A stretch of 64,000 nucleotides of DNA, from the NCBI RefSeq assembly GCF_042683125.1, contig NZ_JBHUIY010000003.1:124001-188000 (forward strand), written 5' to 3'. This DNA is from Phaeospirillum tilakii (GTDB lineage: Bacteria; Pseudomonadota; Alphaproteobacteria; Rhodospirillales; Magnetospirillaceae). Positions 31,780 through 39,868 of this stretch are shown in pieces. A model generated the notes under the pieces. It was given only the letters and a program-made list of their open reading frames with translations, was not told the DNA's origin and did not search any database. The position numbers and the translations under genes were made by a program. How positions within the stretch are numbered: the stretch's first letter is position 1; every line of letters begins with the position of its first letter.

Positions 31780-33440
31780 CCGACTTCCGTCCCTGCGTGG
31801 CGATTCCCAGCCACGATCATGACCGCGCCCTGCCCGCCTTGGTCGCCGCCCTGCGCGGCCACGGCCTGCCGGTGCTGATCGTCGATGACGGCAGCGCCGC
31901 CGAAGCGGCGGCGGCGATCGCCCGGCTGCACGATCCGGCCGGCGGGGTCAGCGTGCTGCGCTTCGCCGTCAACCGGGGCAAGGGGGCGGCGGTGATCGCC
32001 GCCTTCGACCACGCCGCCGCCGCCGGCTACAGCCATGTGGTGCAGATCGATGCCGACGGCCAGCACGACCTCGCCGCCCTGCCCGCCTTGCTCGCCGCCG
32101 CCCGCGCCCACCCCGCCGCCCTGGTCAGCGGCCGCCCGGTCTATGACGCGACCATTCCCCGGGCGCGGCGGATCGGCCGCTGGATCACCCATCTGTGGGT
32201 GTTCGTCGAGACGCTGTCCTTCCGCATCACCGACAGCATGTGCGGGTTCCGGGTCTATCCGCTGGCGCCGACCCTGGCCCTGCTGGCGGAAGAGCGGGTC
32301 GGGACGCGGATGCAGTTCGACACCGAGATCATGGTGCGGCTGTTCTGGCGCGGCACCCCGCCGCTGATGGTGCCGGTGGCGGTGACCTATCCGCCCGGCA
32401 ACAGCTCGAATTTCGATCCCTGGCGCGACAATCTGCGCATCAGCGCGATGCACACCCGGCTGGTGACCACCTTGCTGCTGCGGCTGCCCTCGGTGCTGGC
32501 CCACCGCCCGCCCCTTCTGGAGCCGCCGCGTCACTGGGCGGCGCTGGCCGAGCGCGGCGCCGGCTGGGGGCTGGCCCTCACCGCGTGGCAATTGCGCCAT
32601 CTCGGCCACCGCGCCACCCTGGCCCTGCTGGCGCCGGCGCTGGCCTATTTCTTCCTCACCGGCCGGACCCAACGCGCCGCCGCCCGCGCCTATCTCGCCC
32701 GGGTCGGGGCCGGTCCGGCCGGTCCGTTCGCCCCGCTGCGGCTGATGGCCGATTTCGCCGGCCGCGCCCTCGACACCGTCGCCGCCTGGGCCGGGATGCT
32801 GCCGCCGGCCGCGCTGGAGCCGGCCGATCCCGCCGGGCTGGCGGCGCTGACGGCCGATCCGCGCGGGGCGGTGCTGGTGGTGTCGCATCACGGCAATGCC
32901 GAACTGGCCCGCGCTTTGGCCGATCCGGTCTGGCGCGACCGTCTGACCGTGCTGGTCCACACCCGCCATGCCGAGAATTTCAACCGGGTGCTGGCCCGCT
33001 TCGCTCCGGCGGCGGCGGCGCGGCTGATCGAGGTGGCTGATTTCGGTCCCGACACGGTGATCGCCCTGCAACAGCGGATCGAGCACGGCGAATGGATCGC
33101 GATTGCTGGCGACCGCGTCCCGGTCGCCTCGCGCGGCCGGGTCGGCCGGGCGCCGTTCCTGGGGGCGCCGGCCGCCTTCCCGCACGGGCCGTGGCTGCTG
33201 GCGGCGCTGCTCGGCTGCCCGGTCCATCTGCTGTTCTGCCGCCGGATCGCCCCCGGCCGCTGGCGGCTGAGGGTGGAGAGGATGGCGGAACGGATCGAGC
33301 TGCCGCGCGCCGGCCGCGCCGCCGCGCTCGACGGCCTGATCGCCGCCTATGCCGCGCGGCTGGAGGCGGAATGCCGCGCCGCGCCGGAGCAATGGTACAA
33401 TTTCTATGATTTCTGGGCGGTGGAGGAGACCAAGGGGTGA
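31776..33440 (+). CDS. Glycosyltransferase family 2 / lysophospholipid acyltransferase fusion protein
   Basis: A 554-residue two-domain protein. Residues 1-230 form a GT2 domain: PCVAIPSHDHDRALPALV, VLIVDDGSAAEA, NRGKGAAV and the D-x-D segment VQIDADGQHDLAAL. From about 265 on it is a LpxL/HtrB-type acyltransferase with WAALAERGAGWGL, VVSHHGNAELARAL (Hx4E), GDRVPVASRGRV and the terminal QWYNFYDFW. Such GT-acyltransferase fusions are a hallmark of aryl-polyene clusters and probably build the glycolipid anchor of the pigment. GTGA overlap with the next gene. Confidence 0.87.
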   Translation: MTDFRPCVAIPSHDHDRALPALVAALRGHGLPVLIVDDGSAAEAAAAIARLHDPAGGVSVLRFAVNRGKGAAVIAAFDHAAAAGYSHVVQIDADGQHDLAALPALLAAARAHPAALVSGRPVYDATIPRARRIGRWITHLWVFVETLSFRITDSMCGFRVYPLAPTLALLAEERVGTRMQFDTEIMVRLFWRGTPPLMVPVAVTYPPGNSSNFDPWRDNLRISAMHTRLVTTLLLRLPSVLAHRPPLLEPPRHWAALAERGAGWGLALTAWQLRHLGHRATLALLAPALAYFFLTGRTQRAAARAYLARVGAGPAGPFAPLRLMADFAGRALDTVAAWAGMLPPAALEPADPAGLAALTADPRGAVLVVSHHGNAELARALADPVWRDRLTVLVHTRHAENFNRVLARFAPAAAARLIEVADFGPDTVIALQQRIEHGEWIAIAGDRVPVASRGRVGRAPFLGAPAAFPHGPWLLAALLGCPVHLLFCRRIAPGRWRLRVERMAERIELPRAGRAAALDGLIAAYAARLEAECRAAPEQWYNFYDFWAVEETKG

Positions 33441-33847
33441 TTTCGGCCGAGGTGGGCATCACGGTGCCGTTTTACGATCTCGATCCGATGCAGGTGGTGT
33501 GGCACGGCAATTACGTCCGCTATCTGGAGGAGGCGCGCTGCGCCCTGCTCGACCGGCTCGATTATTCCTATCCCCGGATGGAGGAATCCGGCTACCTGTG
33601 GCCGATCGTCGATCTGCGGCTGAAATATGTCCGCCCGGCCCGCTTCGGTCAGGCGCTGCGGGTGATCGCCACCCTGACCGAATACGAGAATCGCCTGCGC
33701 ATCGCCTATCGCATCCTCGATGCCGCCAGCGGCGAGGTGCTGACCAAGGCCGAGACCACCCAGCTCGCGGTGGTGGCGGCGACGCGGGAGCTGTGCCTCG
33801 AATCGCCGGCGGTGCTGCTCGAACGGGTGCGGGCGGTGCTGGCATGA
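33437..33847 (+). CDS. 4-hydroxybenzoyl-CoA thioesterase family protein
   Basis: A 136-residue single hot-dog thioesterase. The 4HBT signature is clear: VPFYDLDPMQVVWHGNYVRY with the catalytic-type aspartate and LEEARCALLDRLDY. GTG start overlapping the previous stop (GTGA); its own stop overlaps the next start (ATGA at 33844). In the pathway it may release or edit carrier-bound chains (inference). Confidence 0.85.
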   Translation: MISAEVGITVPFYDLDPMQVVWHGNYVRYLEEARCALLDRLDYSYPRMEESGYLWPIVDLRLKYVRPARFGQALRVIATLTEYENRLRIAYRILDAASGEVLTKAETTQLAVVAATRELCLESPAVLLERVRAVLA

Positions 33848-34578
33848 GGGGGGCTGCCGCCCCAACCCCCCTTTGTTTTCGAAAAAAAGGGGGTCCGGGG
33901 CCTCGCCCCGGCCGGGCCCGCGGGCGGAGCCCGCGCAACTGGTTTGATTGCGCGCGAAGCGCGCGCGCGGGAGCCCGCTTTTTGCTGGCCGTCTTATGCC
34001 TGTTTGCCGCCACGGCCCAGGCGGAAGAACCGGCCCGGCTGGCTCCCGGCGAGATTCTGCGCGGCGGCTTCAGCCTGGACCGCAGCCTGACCGGGTTTCC
34101 CCGCCCGCTTCATTCCGAGGGTCGCTTCCTGCTGGCGCCGGGCCAGGGGCTGGTGTGGCGGGGCGAGACGCCGTTCCGGCTGGTCAGCGTGATCGCCCCG
34201 GGCGGCCTGACCCAGAGCCTCGACGGGCATGAGACGATGCACCTGTCGGCGGCGAAGCTGCCGTTCCTCGGCCCGCTGCACGACCTCCTGTCGGCGGCGA
34301 TGCAGGGCGACTGGCAGCCGCTGGAGCGGTCCTTCACCGTCACCCGCGTGCCGCATGGCGCCACCAGCACGATCCGGCTGGTGCCGCGCGCCGACGCCCC
34401 GGTTGGCGGCCTGCCGGTCAGCGCGATCGAGGCCGAAATCGGCCGCTTCGTCGAAAGCGTCACCATTTCCCGTCCTGGCGGCGACAGCGACCGGCTGGTG
34501 TTTACCGCCCAGCGGATCGAGCCCGGTCCGCCGCCGGACGAGGACCGGCAGGCGCTCGACCGCGCCAACCGCCGATGA
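33844..34578 (+). CDS. LolA-like periplasmic outer-membrane carrier protein with repeat-extended signal peptide
   Basis: A 244-residue secreted protein of the LolA-like type of aryl-polyene operons. The mature part starts near EEPARLAPGEILRGGFSLDR and has GRFLLAPGQGLVWRGETPFR and LVFTAQRIEPGPPPDE. The hydrophobic core RFLLAVLCLFAATAQA is preceded by about 44 residues encoded by an inserted family B repeat, so the sequence reads MR, the repeat-derived arginine/proline-rich stretch, then the core. The ATG at 33844 keeps the ATGA overlap with the thioesterase gene; no other start with a good ribosome-binding site lies before the core (a TTG inside the core is possible). Whether export still works is unknown. 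Confidence 0.75.
   Translation: MRGAAAPTPLCFRKKGGPGPRPGRARGRSPRNWFDCARSARAGARFLLAVLCLFAATAQAEEPARLAPGEILRGGFSLDRSLTGFPRPLHSEGRFLLAPGQGLVWRGETPFRLVSVIAPGGLTQSLDGHETMHLSAAKLPFLGPLHDLLSAAMQGDWQPLERSFTVTRVPHGATSTIRLVPRADAPVGGLPVSAIEAEIGRFVESVTISRPGGDSDRLVFTAQRIEPGPPPDEDRQALDRANRR
33848..33977. repeat. Family B palindromic repeat inside the LolA-like gene
   Basis: GGGGGC-TGCC-GCCCC, then an inverted repeat (ACCCCCC-TTTG-TTTTC and GAAAA-AAA-GGGGGT), CCGGGGC-CTC-GCCCCGG, GCGGGC-GGA-GCCCGC and a final GCGCGCG-AA-GCGCGC palindrome. The unit begins right after the second codon of the gene and contains no stop in the reading frame used. Confidence 0.7.
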
Positions 34579-36869
34579 GCCGGCTGCGACGGATCGCGGC
34601 GCTGGTCTGGCTCGGGCTGGTGCTGGCCGCCGCCGGCTGGCTGGGCTGGCACGGGGTGACGCTGGCGACCGACCTGACCGCGCTGCTGCCGGCCGGGCAG
34701 CAGGATCCGGCGCTGGCCGCCGCCACCAGCCGGATCAACCAGGATCTGGCCGGGCGGGTGGTGCTGCTGGTCGGCGCCGACACGCCCGAGCGCACCCGCG
34801 CTGGCGCCGCCCGGCTGCGCGACGGACTGGCGGTCGGCGGTGTTTTCGTCCCCGGCCGCGACGTGCCCGATGCCGAGGCGCTGCGCCGGCTGGCCGCCAC
34901 CTGTTTTCCCCATCGCGCCGGGCTGCTGGCCGAGCCCGACCGCCAGCGCCTTGCCGCCGGCCAGGGCGGCGCCCTGGTCGAGCGCGCCCTGGCCCAACTG
35001 TTCGGGGTGGGCGGTCTGGCCGATGCCCGCCTGCTGGCCCAGGATCCGTTCCTGCTGTTTCCCGCCTTCCTGTCGTCGCTGCCGCTGCCGGCCAGCCGGC
35101 TTGCCCTCGAAGAGGGCTGGCCGACGGTGCATCAGGACGGGCAGACCTGGGTGCTGCTGAGCGGCCGGGTCGGCGGCAATCCCCAGGCGATGGCGGATCA
35201 GCGCCGCTTCGTCGCCGCCACCCAAGCGGTGGTCGACGCGGCGCGGGCCGAATTTCCCGAGCTGCGGCTGCTGCGGCTCGGCGCGGTGTTCTATGCCGAG
35301 GCCGCCGGCCGCCAGGGGATGGACGAGGGCAGCCTGATCGGCCTGTTGTCCGGACTGGGCACGATCCTGCTGCTGGGGGCGGTGTTCCGCCGCGCTGGCC
35401 CGGTGCTGCTCAGCCTGGGCGCGGTGGCGGCGGCGATGGCGGTGGCGGTGGCGGCGACGGTGGCGGCGTTCGGCGCGATCCATGTCGCCGCCCTGGCCTT
35501 CGGCGGCAGCCTGATCGGGGTCGGGGTCGATTACGCCCTGATCTATTTCGCCCAGATCTTCGCCGGACCCTGTACCCCGCGCCAAAGGCTGGCCCGGGTG
35601 TGGGTCGGCGCCTTGCTCGGGCTGCTGACCAGCCTGATCGGCTATGCCGCGCTGGCGCTGGCGCCGCTGCCGGGGCTGCGGCAGGTGGCGCTGTTTTCCG
35701 CTGTCGGTCTGGTTGCCGCCTTCCTGGCGATGGCGCTGTGGTTCCCGCTGCTCGACCGCAGCCCGGCCCGACCGCTGCCGGCGGCGCTGGCCCGCCCCTG
35801 CCGCGCGCTGTGGCGGCTGGGCGCCGATCCGGCACAAGTGCGTCTGCGCCGGGGGATCCTGGCTCTGCTGCTGCTGGCGGCCGGGCTGGGGGCGACCCGG
35901 CTGGAATGCGACGACGACATCCGCCGTCAGCAGGCACTCGATCCGGCGCTCAAGGCGGAACAGGCCGAGCTGGTGCGGCTGACCGGCCTGTCCCTCGGCG
36001 GGCAGGCGCTGGTGGTGACCGCCGCCGACAGCGAAACCGCGCTGCGGCGCGAGGAAGCCTTGGCCGAGCGCCTCGCCCCGTTGCGGGAGGCCGGCCAGCT
36101 CGGCGGCTGGCACGGCCCGGCCGGCTTCGTCCCTTCGGCGGCGCGGCAGGCCGACAATGCCGCCCTGCTTGAGCGGGCGCTTTATGCTCCCCATCTCGCC
36201 GCCTACCGCGCCACCATCGGCCTGCCCGACCTGCCGCCGGTGCCGCCGGCCCCGCCCTTGACCCCCGAGGCGGTGCGGGCGACCGGGGCGATCCCGCTGC
36301 TCGATCTGCTGACGATCGCCCCCGGCCTGCATCTGGTGCTGCTCGACCCGCCGTTCGATCCGGCGGCGCTGCGCGGTGCGATCGACGGGCTCGACGGGGT
36401 GCGGCTGCTCGACCCCACGGCCGATCTGTCGGCCCTGCTCGCCACCTATCGCGACCGCGCGGTCGGGTTGCTGGCGCTGTCGGCGCTGCTGATGGTGCCG
36501 CTGCTGGCGCTGCGCTATCGCTGGCGCGGCGCGCTGCGGGTGCTGGCGCCGCCGCTGCTGGCGGTGGTGCTGACCCCGCCGCTGCTGGCGCTGGCCGGGG
36601 TGCCGTTCAGCTTCTTCGCGGCGATGGCGCTGGTGTTGACCCTGGCGGTCGGGGTCGATTACAGCGTGTTCTGCGCCGAGGCCGGCCCCGCCGGCGACGA
36701 CGCGACCCAGCTTGCCACCCTGCTTGCCGCGTTGACCACCCAACTCTCGTTCGGCCTGCTGGTGTTCAGCGCCGTCGCCGGCCTGCGCGGCTTCGGCGCG
36801 ACCATGCTGCTCGGCCTCGCCTTGGCCGTGCTCGCCGCCCCTGCCGCCGCCCGGAGATCCCCACCATGA
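34575..36869 (+). CDS. MMPL/RND-family exporter
   Basis: A 764-residue membrane protein with the internally duplicated RND layout: one membrane helix at the N-terminus, a periplasmic domain, five clustered helices (about residues 255-390), then a second half of the same design. Each half has the acidic motif of proton-driven MMPL proteins: LIGVGVDYALIYFAQ near 315 and LAVGVDYSVFCAE near 695. In aryl-polyene operons this exporter is thought to move the finished lipid across the inner membrane with the LolA-like carrier. ATGA overlaps at both ends. Confidence 0.87.
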   Translation: MSRLRRIAALVWLGLVLAAAGWLGWHGVTLATDLTALLPAGQQDPALAAATSRINQDLAGRVVLLVGADTPERTRAGAARLRDGLAVGGVFVPGRDVPDAEALRRLAATCFPHRAGLLAEPDRQRLAAGQGGALVERALAQLFGVGGLADARLLAQDPFLLFPAFLSSLPLPASRLALEEGWPTVHQDGQTWVLLSGRVGGNPQAMADQRRFVAATQAVVDAARAEFPELRLLRLGAVFYAEAAGRQGMDEGSLIGLLSGLGTILLLGAVFRRAGPVLLSLGAVAAAMAVAVAATVAAFGAIHVAALAFGGSLIGVGVDYALIYFAQIFAGPCTPRQRLARVWVGALLGLLTSLIGYAALALAPLPGLRQVALFSAVGLVAAFLAMALWFPLLDRSPARPLPAALARPCRALWRLGADPAQVRLRRGILALLLLAAGLGATRLECDDDIRRQQALDPALKAEQAELVRLTGLSLGGQALVVTAADSETALRREEALAERLAPLREAGQLGGWHGPAGFVPSAARQADNAALLERALYAPHLAAYRATIGLPDLPPVPPAPPLTPEAVRATGAIPLLDLLTIAPGLHLVLLDPPFDPAALRGAIDGLDGVRLLDPTADLSALLATYRDRAVGLLALSALLMVPLLALRYRWRGALRVLAPPLLAVVLTPPLLALAGVPFSFFAAMALVLTLAVGVDYSVFCAEAGPAGDDATQLATLLAALTTQLSFGLLVFSAVAGLRGFGATMLLGLALAVLAAPAAARRSPP

Positions 36870-37495
36870 GGGAAAGAAAGACGCGGGCTCTGCCCGCACC
36901 CGCCAGGAGCCAGCGGCTCCTGGACCTGCTTCGATTCAAGGGATCCAAGGGCCCGCTGTTGGTTTTGGTGTTGCTGTTGTCGGCCTGTGCCGAGGCGCCG
37001 CCGCCAACGGTGGCGACGGTGGCGCCCGGGGTCACCCTGGCGCTTTCCGCCGCCGGGCGGGGCGCGCCGGTCGAGGTGGTGCAACTGGTCGCCGCCGATC
37101 ACGGCGACGATACCTTCCTGCTGGAGGCCCGGTTGTCGGCCGGGCCGGGGCGGCTGCTGCTGGTCGGCACCGATCCGATGGGGCGGCGGGCGATGCGGCT
37201 CGACTGGCATGACGGCCGGCTGGAGAGCGAGCGGGCGCCCTGGGTGCCGGACGAACTGCCGCCGGCCAACGTGCTGGCCGATCTGATGCTGCTGTTCTGG
37301 CCGGCCGGATTGGTGCGCGACGCCCTCGCCGGGGCCGACCTGGTCGAGGAGGGCGACACCCGCATCCTGCGCCGCGACGGCCAGGATCTGGTGGTGGTGC
37401 GGCGCGGTCCCGATCCGTGGGAGGGCGATGCCAGCCTCGATCATCGCCTCTGGCATTACCGTCTGAGCGTTCAGTCGCACCGGGTCGCGCCATGA
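36866..37495 (+). CDS. DUF3261-type lipoprotein with repeat-extended signal peptide
   Basis: A 209-residue protein whose lipoprotein signal is LLVLVLLLSAC (lipid-anchored cysteine near 42), followed by a beta-rich domain (LEARLSAGPGRLLLVGTDPM, RRAMRLDWHDGRLESE) as in DUF3261 lipoproteins of aryl-polyene operons. About 24 residues before the hydrophobic core (TRALPAPARSQRLLDLL onward) are encoded by a family A repeat. The ATG at 36866 overlaps the exporter stop (ATGA) and is the only start before the repeat, so the natural signal peptide seems to have been split by the element. Confidence 0.8.
   Translation: MRERKTRALPAPARSQRLLDLLRFKGSKGPLLVLVLLLSACAEAPPPTVATVAPGVTLALSAAGRGAPVEVVQLVAADHGDDTFLLEARLSAGPGRLLLVGTDPMGRRAMRLDWHDGRLESERAPWVPDELPPANVLADLMLLFWPAGLVRDALAGADLVEEGDTRILRRDGQDLVVVRRGPDPWEGDASLDHRLWHYRLSVQSHRVAP
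36883..36926. repeat. Family A repeat inside the DUF3261 lipoprotein gene
   Basis: GCGGGC-TCT-GCCCGC, linker ACCCGC, then CCAGGAGCC and GGCTCCTGG arms with a compensated second hairpin (CCAAGGGCC in other copies). A second partial unit, GGATCCAAGGGCCC, follows at 36940-36953. The reading frame is open across both. Confidence 0.8.
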
Positions 37496-38673
37496 CCGCG
37501 CCGCTTTACCTGTCCGACCTCGCCCTCGCCTCCTGTCTCGGCCTCGACCGGGCTGCCCATCTCGCCGCCTTGTTGGCTGACGCTCCGCCCGGACGCTTCA
37601 CCCCCTGGCCGGGCGGGCGCACCCTGGTCGGCGCCCTGCCCGCGCCGCTGCCACCGCTGCCGGCGGCGCTGGCCGGGTTCGACTGCCGCAACAACCGGCT
37701 GCTGTGGCAGCTCGCCGGCCAGATCCTGCCGGCGCTGACCGGGGCGGCGGCGCGGTTCGGACCCGACCGCGTCGCGGTGGTGATCGGCACCAGCACCGGC
37801 GGCATCGCCGAGGGCGAGGCGGCGCTGGCGGCCTATCTGGCGGAGGGACGTTGGCCGGCCGGCTATCATTACCGCCAGCAGGAACTGGGCAGCGGCGCCG
37901 AGATGCTGGCGCGCGGGCTGGGGCTGGCGGGGCCGGCGCTGGCGGTGGCGACCGCCTGTTCGTCGGGGGGCAAGGCCTTTGCCGCCGCCCGCCGGCTGAT
38001 CCGGCTCGGGCTGGCCGACGCCGCGCTGGTCGGCGGCGCCGACACCCTGTGCGCGATGACCATCGCCGGCTTCTCGGCGCTGGAAGCGGTTTCGGCGACC
38101 GCGTGCCGGCCGTTCAGCCGCGACCGCGACGGCATCACCATCGGCGAGGGCGGGGCGCTGTTCCTGCTCGGGCCGGATCCGGCGCCGGTCGCCCTGCTGG
38201 GGATCGGCGAAAGCTCGGACGCTTACCATGTCAGCGCCCCCGACCCGAGCGGGCGCGGCGCGGCGCTGGCGATGCGCCGGGCGCTCGACGATGCCGGGCT
38301 CGACCCGGCGGCGATCGGCTATCTCAACCTGCACGGCACCGCCACCCGGCTCAACGACGCGATGGAGGGACGGGCGGTCGCCACCCTGTTCGATCCGCCG
38401 CCGCCCTGCGGCTCGACCAAGGGGCTGACCGGCCACACCCTCGGCGCCGCCGGGGCGATCGAGGCCGGGCTGGCCTGGCTGACCCTCCATCCCGACTGGA
38501 ATCCCGGCCGCCTTCTGCCGCTCCATCGCTGGGACGGCGCCGCCGACCCCGACATCCCGCCGCTCGATCTGGTCGGGCCGGGCCGCACCCTGGCCGCCGG
38601 CGCGGCGGTGATGAGCAGTTCCTTCGCCTTCGGCGGCAGCAACTGCGCCCTGATCCTGGGAGAGGGACGATGA
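37492..38673 (+). CDS. Beta-ketoacyl synthase (aryl-polyene operon, first full ketosynthase)
   Basis: A 393-residue condensing enzyme with the complete Cys-His-His set: VATACSSGGKA with Cys156, YLNLHGTATRLNDAMEG, and GSTKGLTGHTLGAAGAIEAG. CRPFSRDRDGITIGEGGALF and SSSFAFGGSNCALIL are normal for FabF-like enzymes. In type II polyene systems such an enzyme pairs with a chain-length factor, here probably the protein at 28590. ATGA overlaps both neighbours. Confidence 0.88.
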   Translation: MTAPLYLSDLALASCLGLDRAAHLAALLADAPPGRFTPWPGGRTLVGALPAPLPPLPAALAGFDCRNNRLLWQLAGQILPALTGAAARFGPDRVAVVIGTSTGGIAEGEAALAAYLAEGRWPAGYHYRQQELGSGAEMLARGLGLAGPALAVATACSSGGKAFAAARRLIRLGLADAALVGGADTLCAMTIAGFSALEAVSATACRPFSRDRDGITIGEGGALFLLGPDPAPVALLGIGESSDAYHVSAPDPSGRGAALAMRRALDDAGLDPAAIGYLNLHGTATRLNDAMEGRAVATLFDPPPPCGSTKGLTGHTLGAAGAIEAGLAWLTLHPDWNPGRLLPLHRWDGAADPDIPPLDLVGPGRTLAAGAAVMSSSFAFGGSNCALILGEGR

Positions 38674-39134
38674 GCGTCAACGAGCCCTGGCCGATCGCCG
38701 AGCTGCTGCCGCACGCCCCGCCGCTGCGGCTGCTCGACCGGCTGCTCGGCCATGACGCCACCACCGCCCGCAGCGAAGCGGTCCTCGGCCCCGACCATCC
38801 CTTCGCCCGCGCCGGCCGGGTCGGCGCCCATGTCGGGCTCGAACTGATGGCCCAGGGCTGCGGCGCCCATGTCGGCGCGCTGGCGCGCGCGCGGGGCGAG
38901 GCGGTGCGGCTGGGCTTCCTGCTCGGCAGCCGCGATTTCCGCGCCGATCCGGCCGGCTTCGCCGTCGGCGACCGGCTGGAGATCGTGGTCGCGCAGGCGA
39001 TGAACGAGGCGGGGATGGGGGTTTACGACTGCCGGATCGAGCGCGACGGGGCGGTGGTCGCCACCGCGCGGCTGACCCTGTACCAGCCCGAGGATCCGGC
39101 GGCGATCGCGACGATGATGAGGGGAACACCATGA
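38670..39134 (+). CDS. Second hot-dog (FabZ-like) dehydratase subunit
   Basis: A 154-residue hot-dog protein with the start IAELLPHAPPLRLLDRLLG, typical of 3-hydroxyacyl-ACP dehydratase-like proteins. The usual GHFP histidine is absent (DHPFARAGRVGAHVGLELMA in its place), while the acidic helix ELMAQGCGAH is kept. That matches ApeP-type proteins, which form a heterodimer with a histidine-bearing partner, here probably 31420-31779 (inference). Overlaps both neighbours by ATGA. Confidence 0.82.
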   Translation: MSVNEPWPIAELLPHAPPLRLLDRLLGHDATTARSEAVLGPDHPFARAGRVGAHVGLELMAQGCGAHVGALARARGEAVRLGFLLGSRDFRADPAGFAVGDRLEIVVAQAMNEAGMGVYDCRIERDGAVVATARLTLYQPEDPAAIATMMRGTP

Positions 39135-39868
39135 CCGACGACAGCGCCCGCACCATTCTGGTCACCGGGGCGAGCAAGGGAATCGGCCGGGCGATCGCGC
39201 TCCGGCTGGCGGCCGACGGCTTCACCGTCGGGGTGCATTACCACCGCGACCGCGCCGGGGCCGAGGCGACGGCGGCGGCGGTGATGGCGGCGGGCGGCGC
39301 CGCCTTCGTGCTCGGCTTCGATCTGGCCGACCGGGCCGGCACCCGCGCCGTGCTGGAGGAGATGGTGGCGGCGCGCGGCGCGCCGTGGGGGGTGGTGCTG
39401 AATGCCGGCATCGCCCGCGACGCCGCCTTCCCGGCGATGACCGAATTCGACTGGGACAGCGTGATCGACACCGATCTCGACGGCTTCTACGCCGTGCTGC
39501 ATCCGCTGGTGATGCCGATGGTCCAGGCCCGGCGCGGCGGGAGGATCGTCACCCTGTCCTCGGTGTCGGGTCAGGTCGGCAATCGCGGTCAGGTCAATTA
39601 CTCGGCGGCCAAGGCCGGGCTGATCGGTGCCACCAAGGCGCTGGCGCTGGAACTGGCCAAACGCTCGATTACCGTCAATTGCGTCGCCCCCGGCATCGTC
39701 GAGACCGCGATGACCGCCGATCTGCCCAAGGACGAGATCGCCAAACTGGTGCCGATGCGCCGCCTGGGCCGGCCGGAGGAGGTGGCTTCGGTGGTGGCGT
39801 TCCTCTGCTCCGATCAGGCCTCCTACCTGACCCGGCAGGTGATCGCGGTCAACGGAGGGATGATCTGA
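39131..39868 (+). CDS. 3-oxoacyl-ACP reductase (FabG-like)
   Basis: Classical short-chain dehydrogenase of 245 residues reducing beta-keto groups during chain growth. NADP-binding TGASKGIGRA at 12-21, NAGIARD at 91-97, the catalytic Ser143/Ser144 with Tyr157 and Lys161 (SSVSGQVGNRGQVNYSAAKA), and the C-terminal YLTRQVIAVNGGMI. It stands between the dehydratase and the last ketosynthase, with ATGA and TGATG junctions. Confidence 0.93.
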   Translation: MTDDSARTILVTGASKGIGRAIALRLAADGFTVGVHYHRDRAGAEATAAAVMAAGGAAFVLGFDLADRAGTRAVLEEMVAARGAPWGVVLNAGIARDAAFPAMTEFDWDSVIDTDLDGFYAVLHPLVMPMVQARRGGRIVTLSSVSGQVGNRGQVNYSAAKAGLIGATKALALELAKRSITVNCVAPGIVETAMTADLPKDEIAKLVPMRRLGRPEEVASVVAFLCSDQASYLTRQVIAVNGGMI

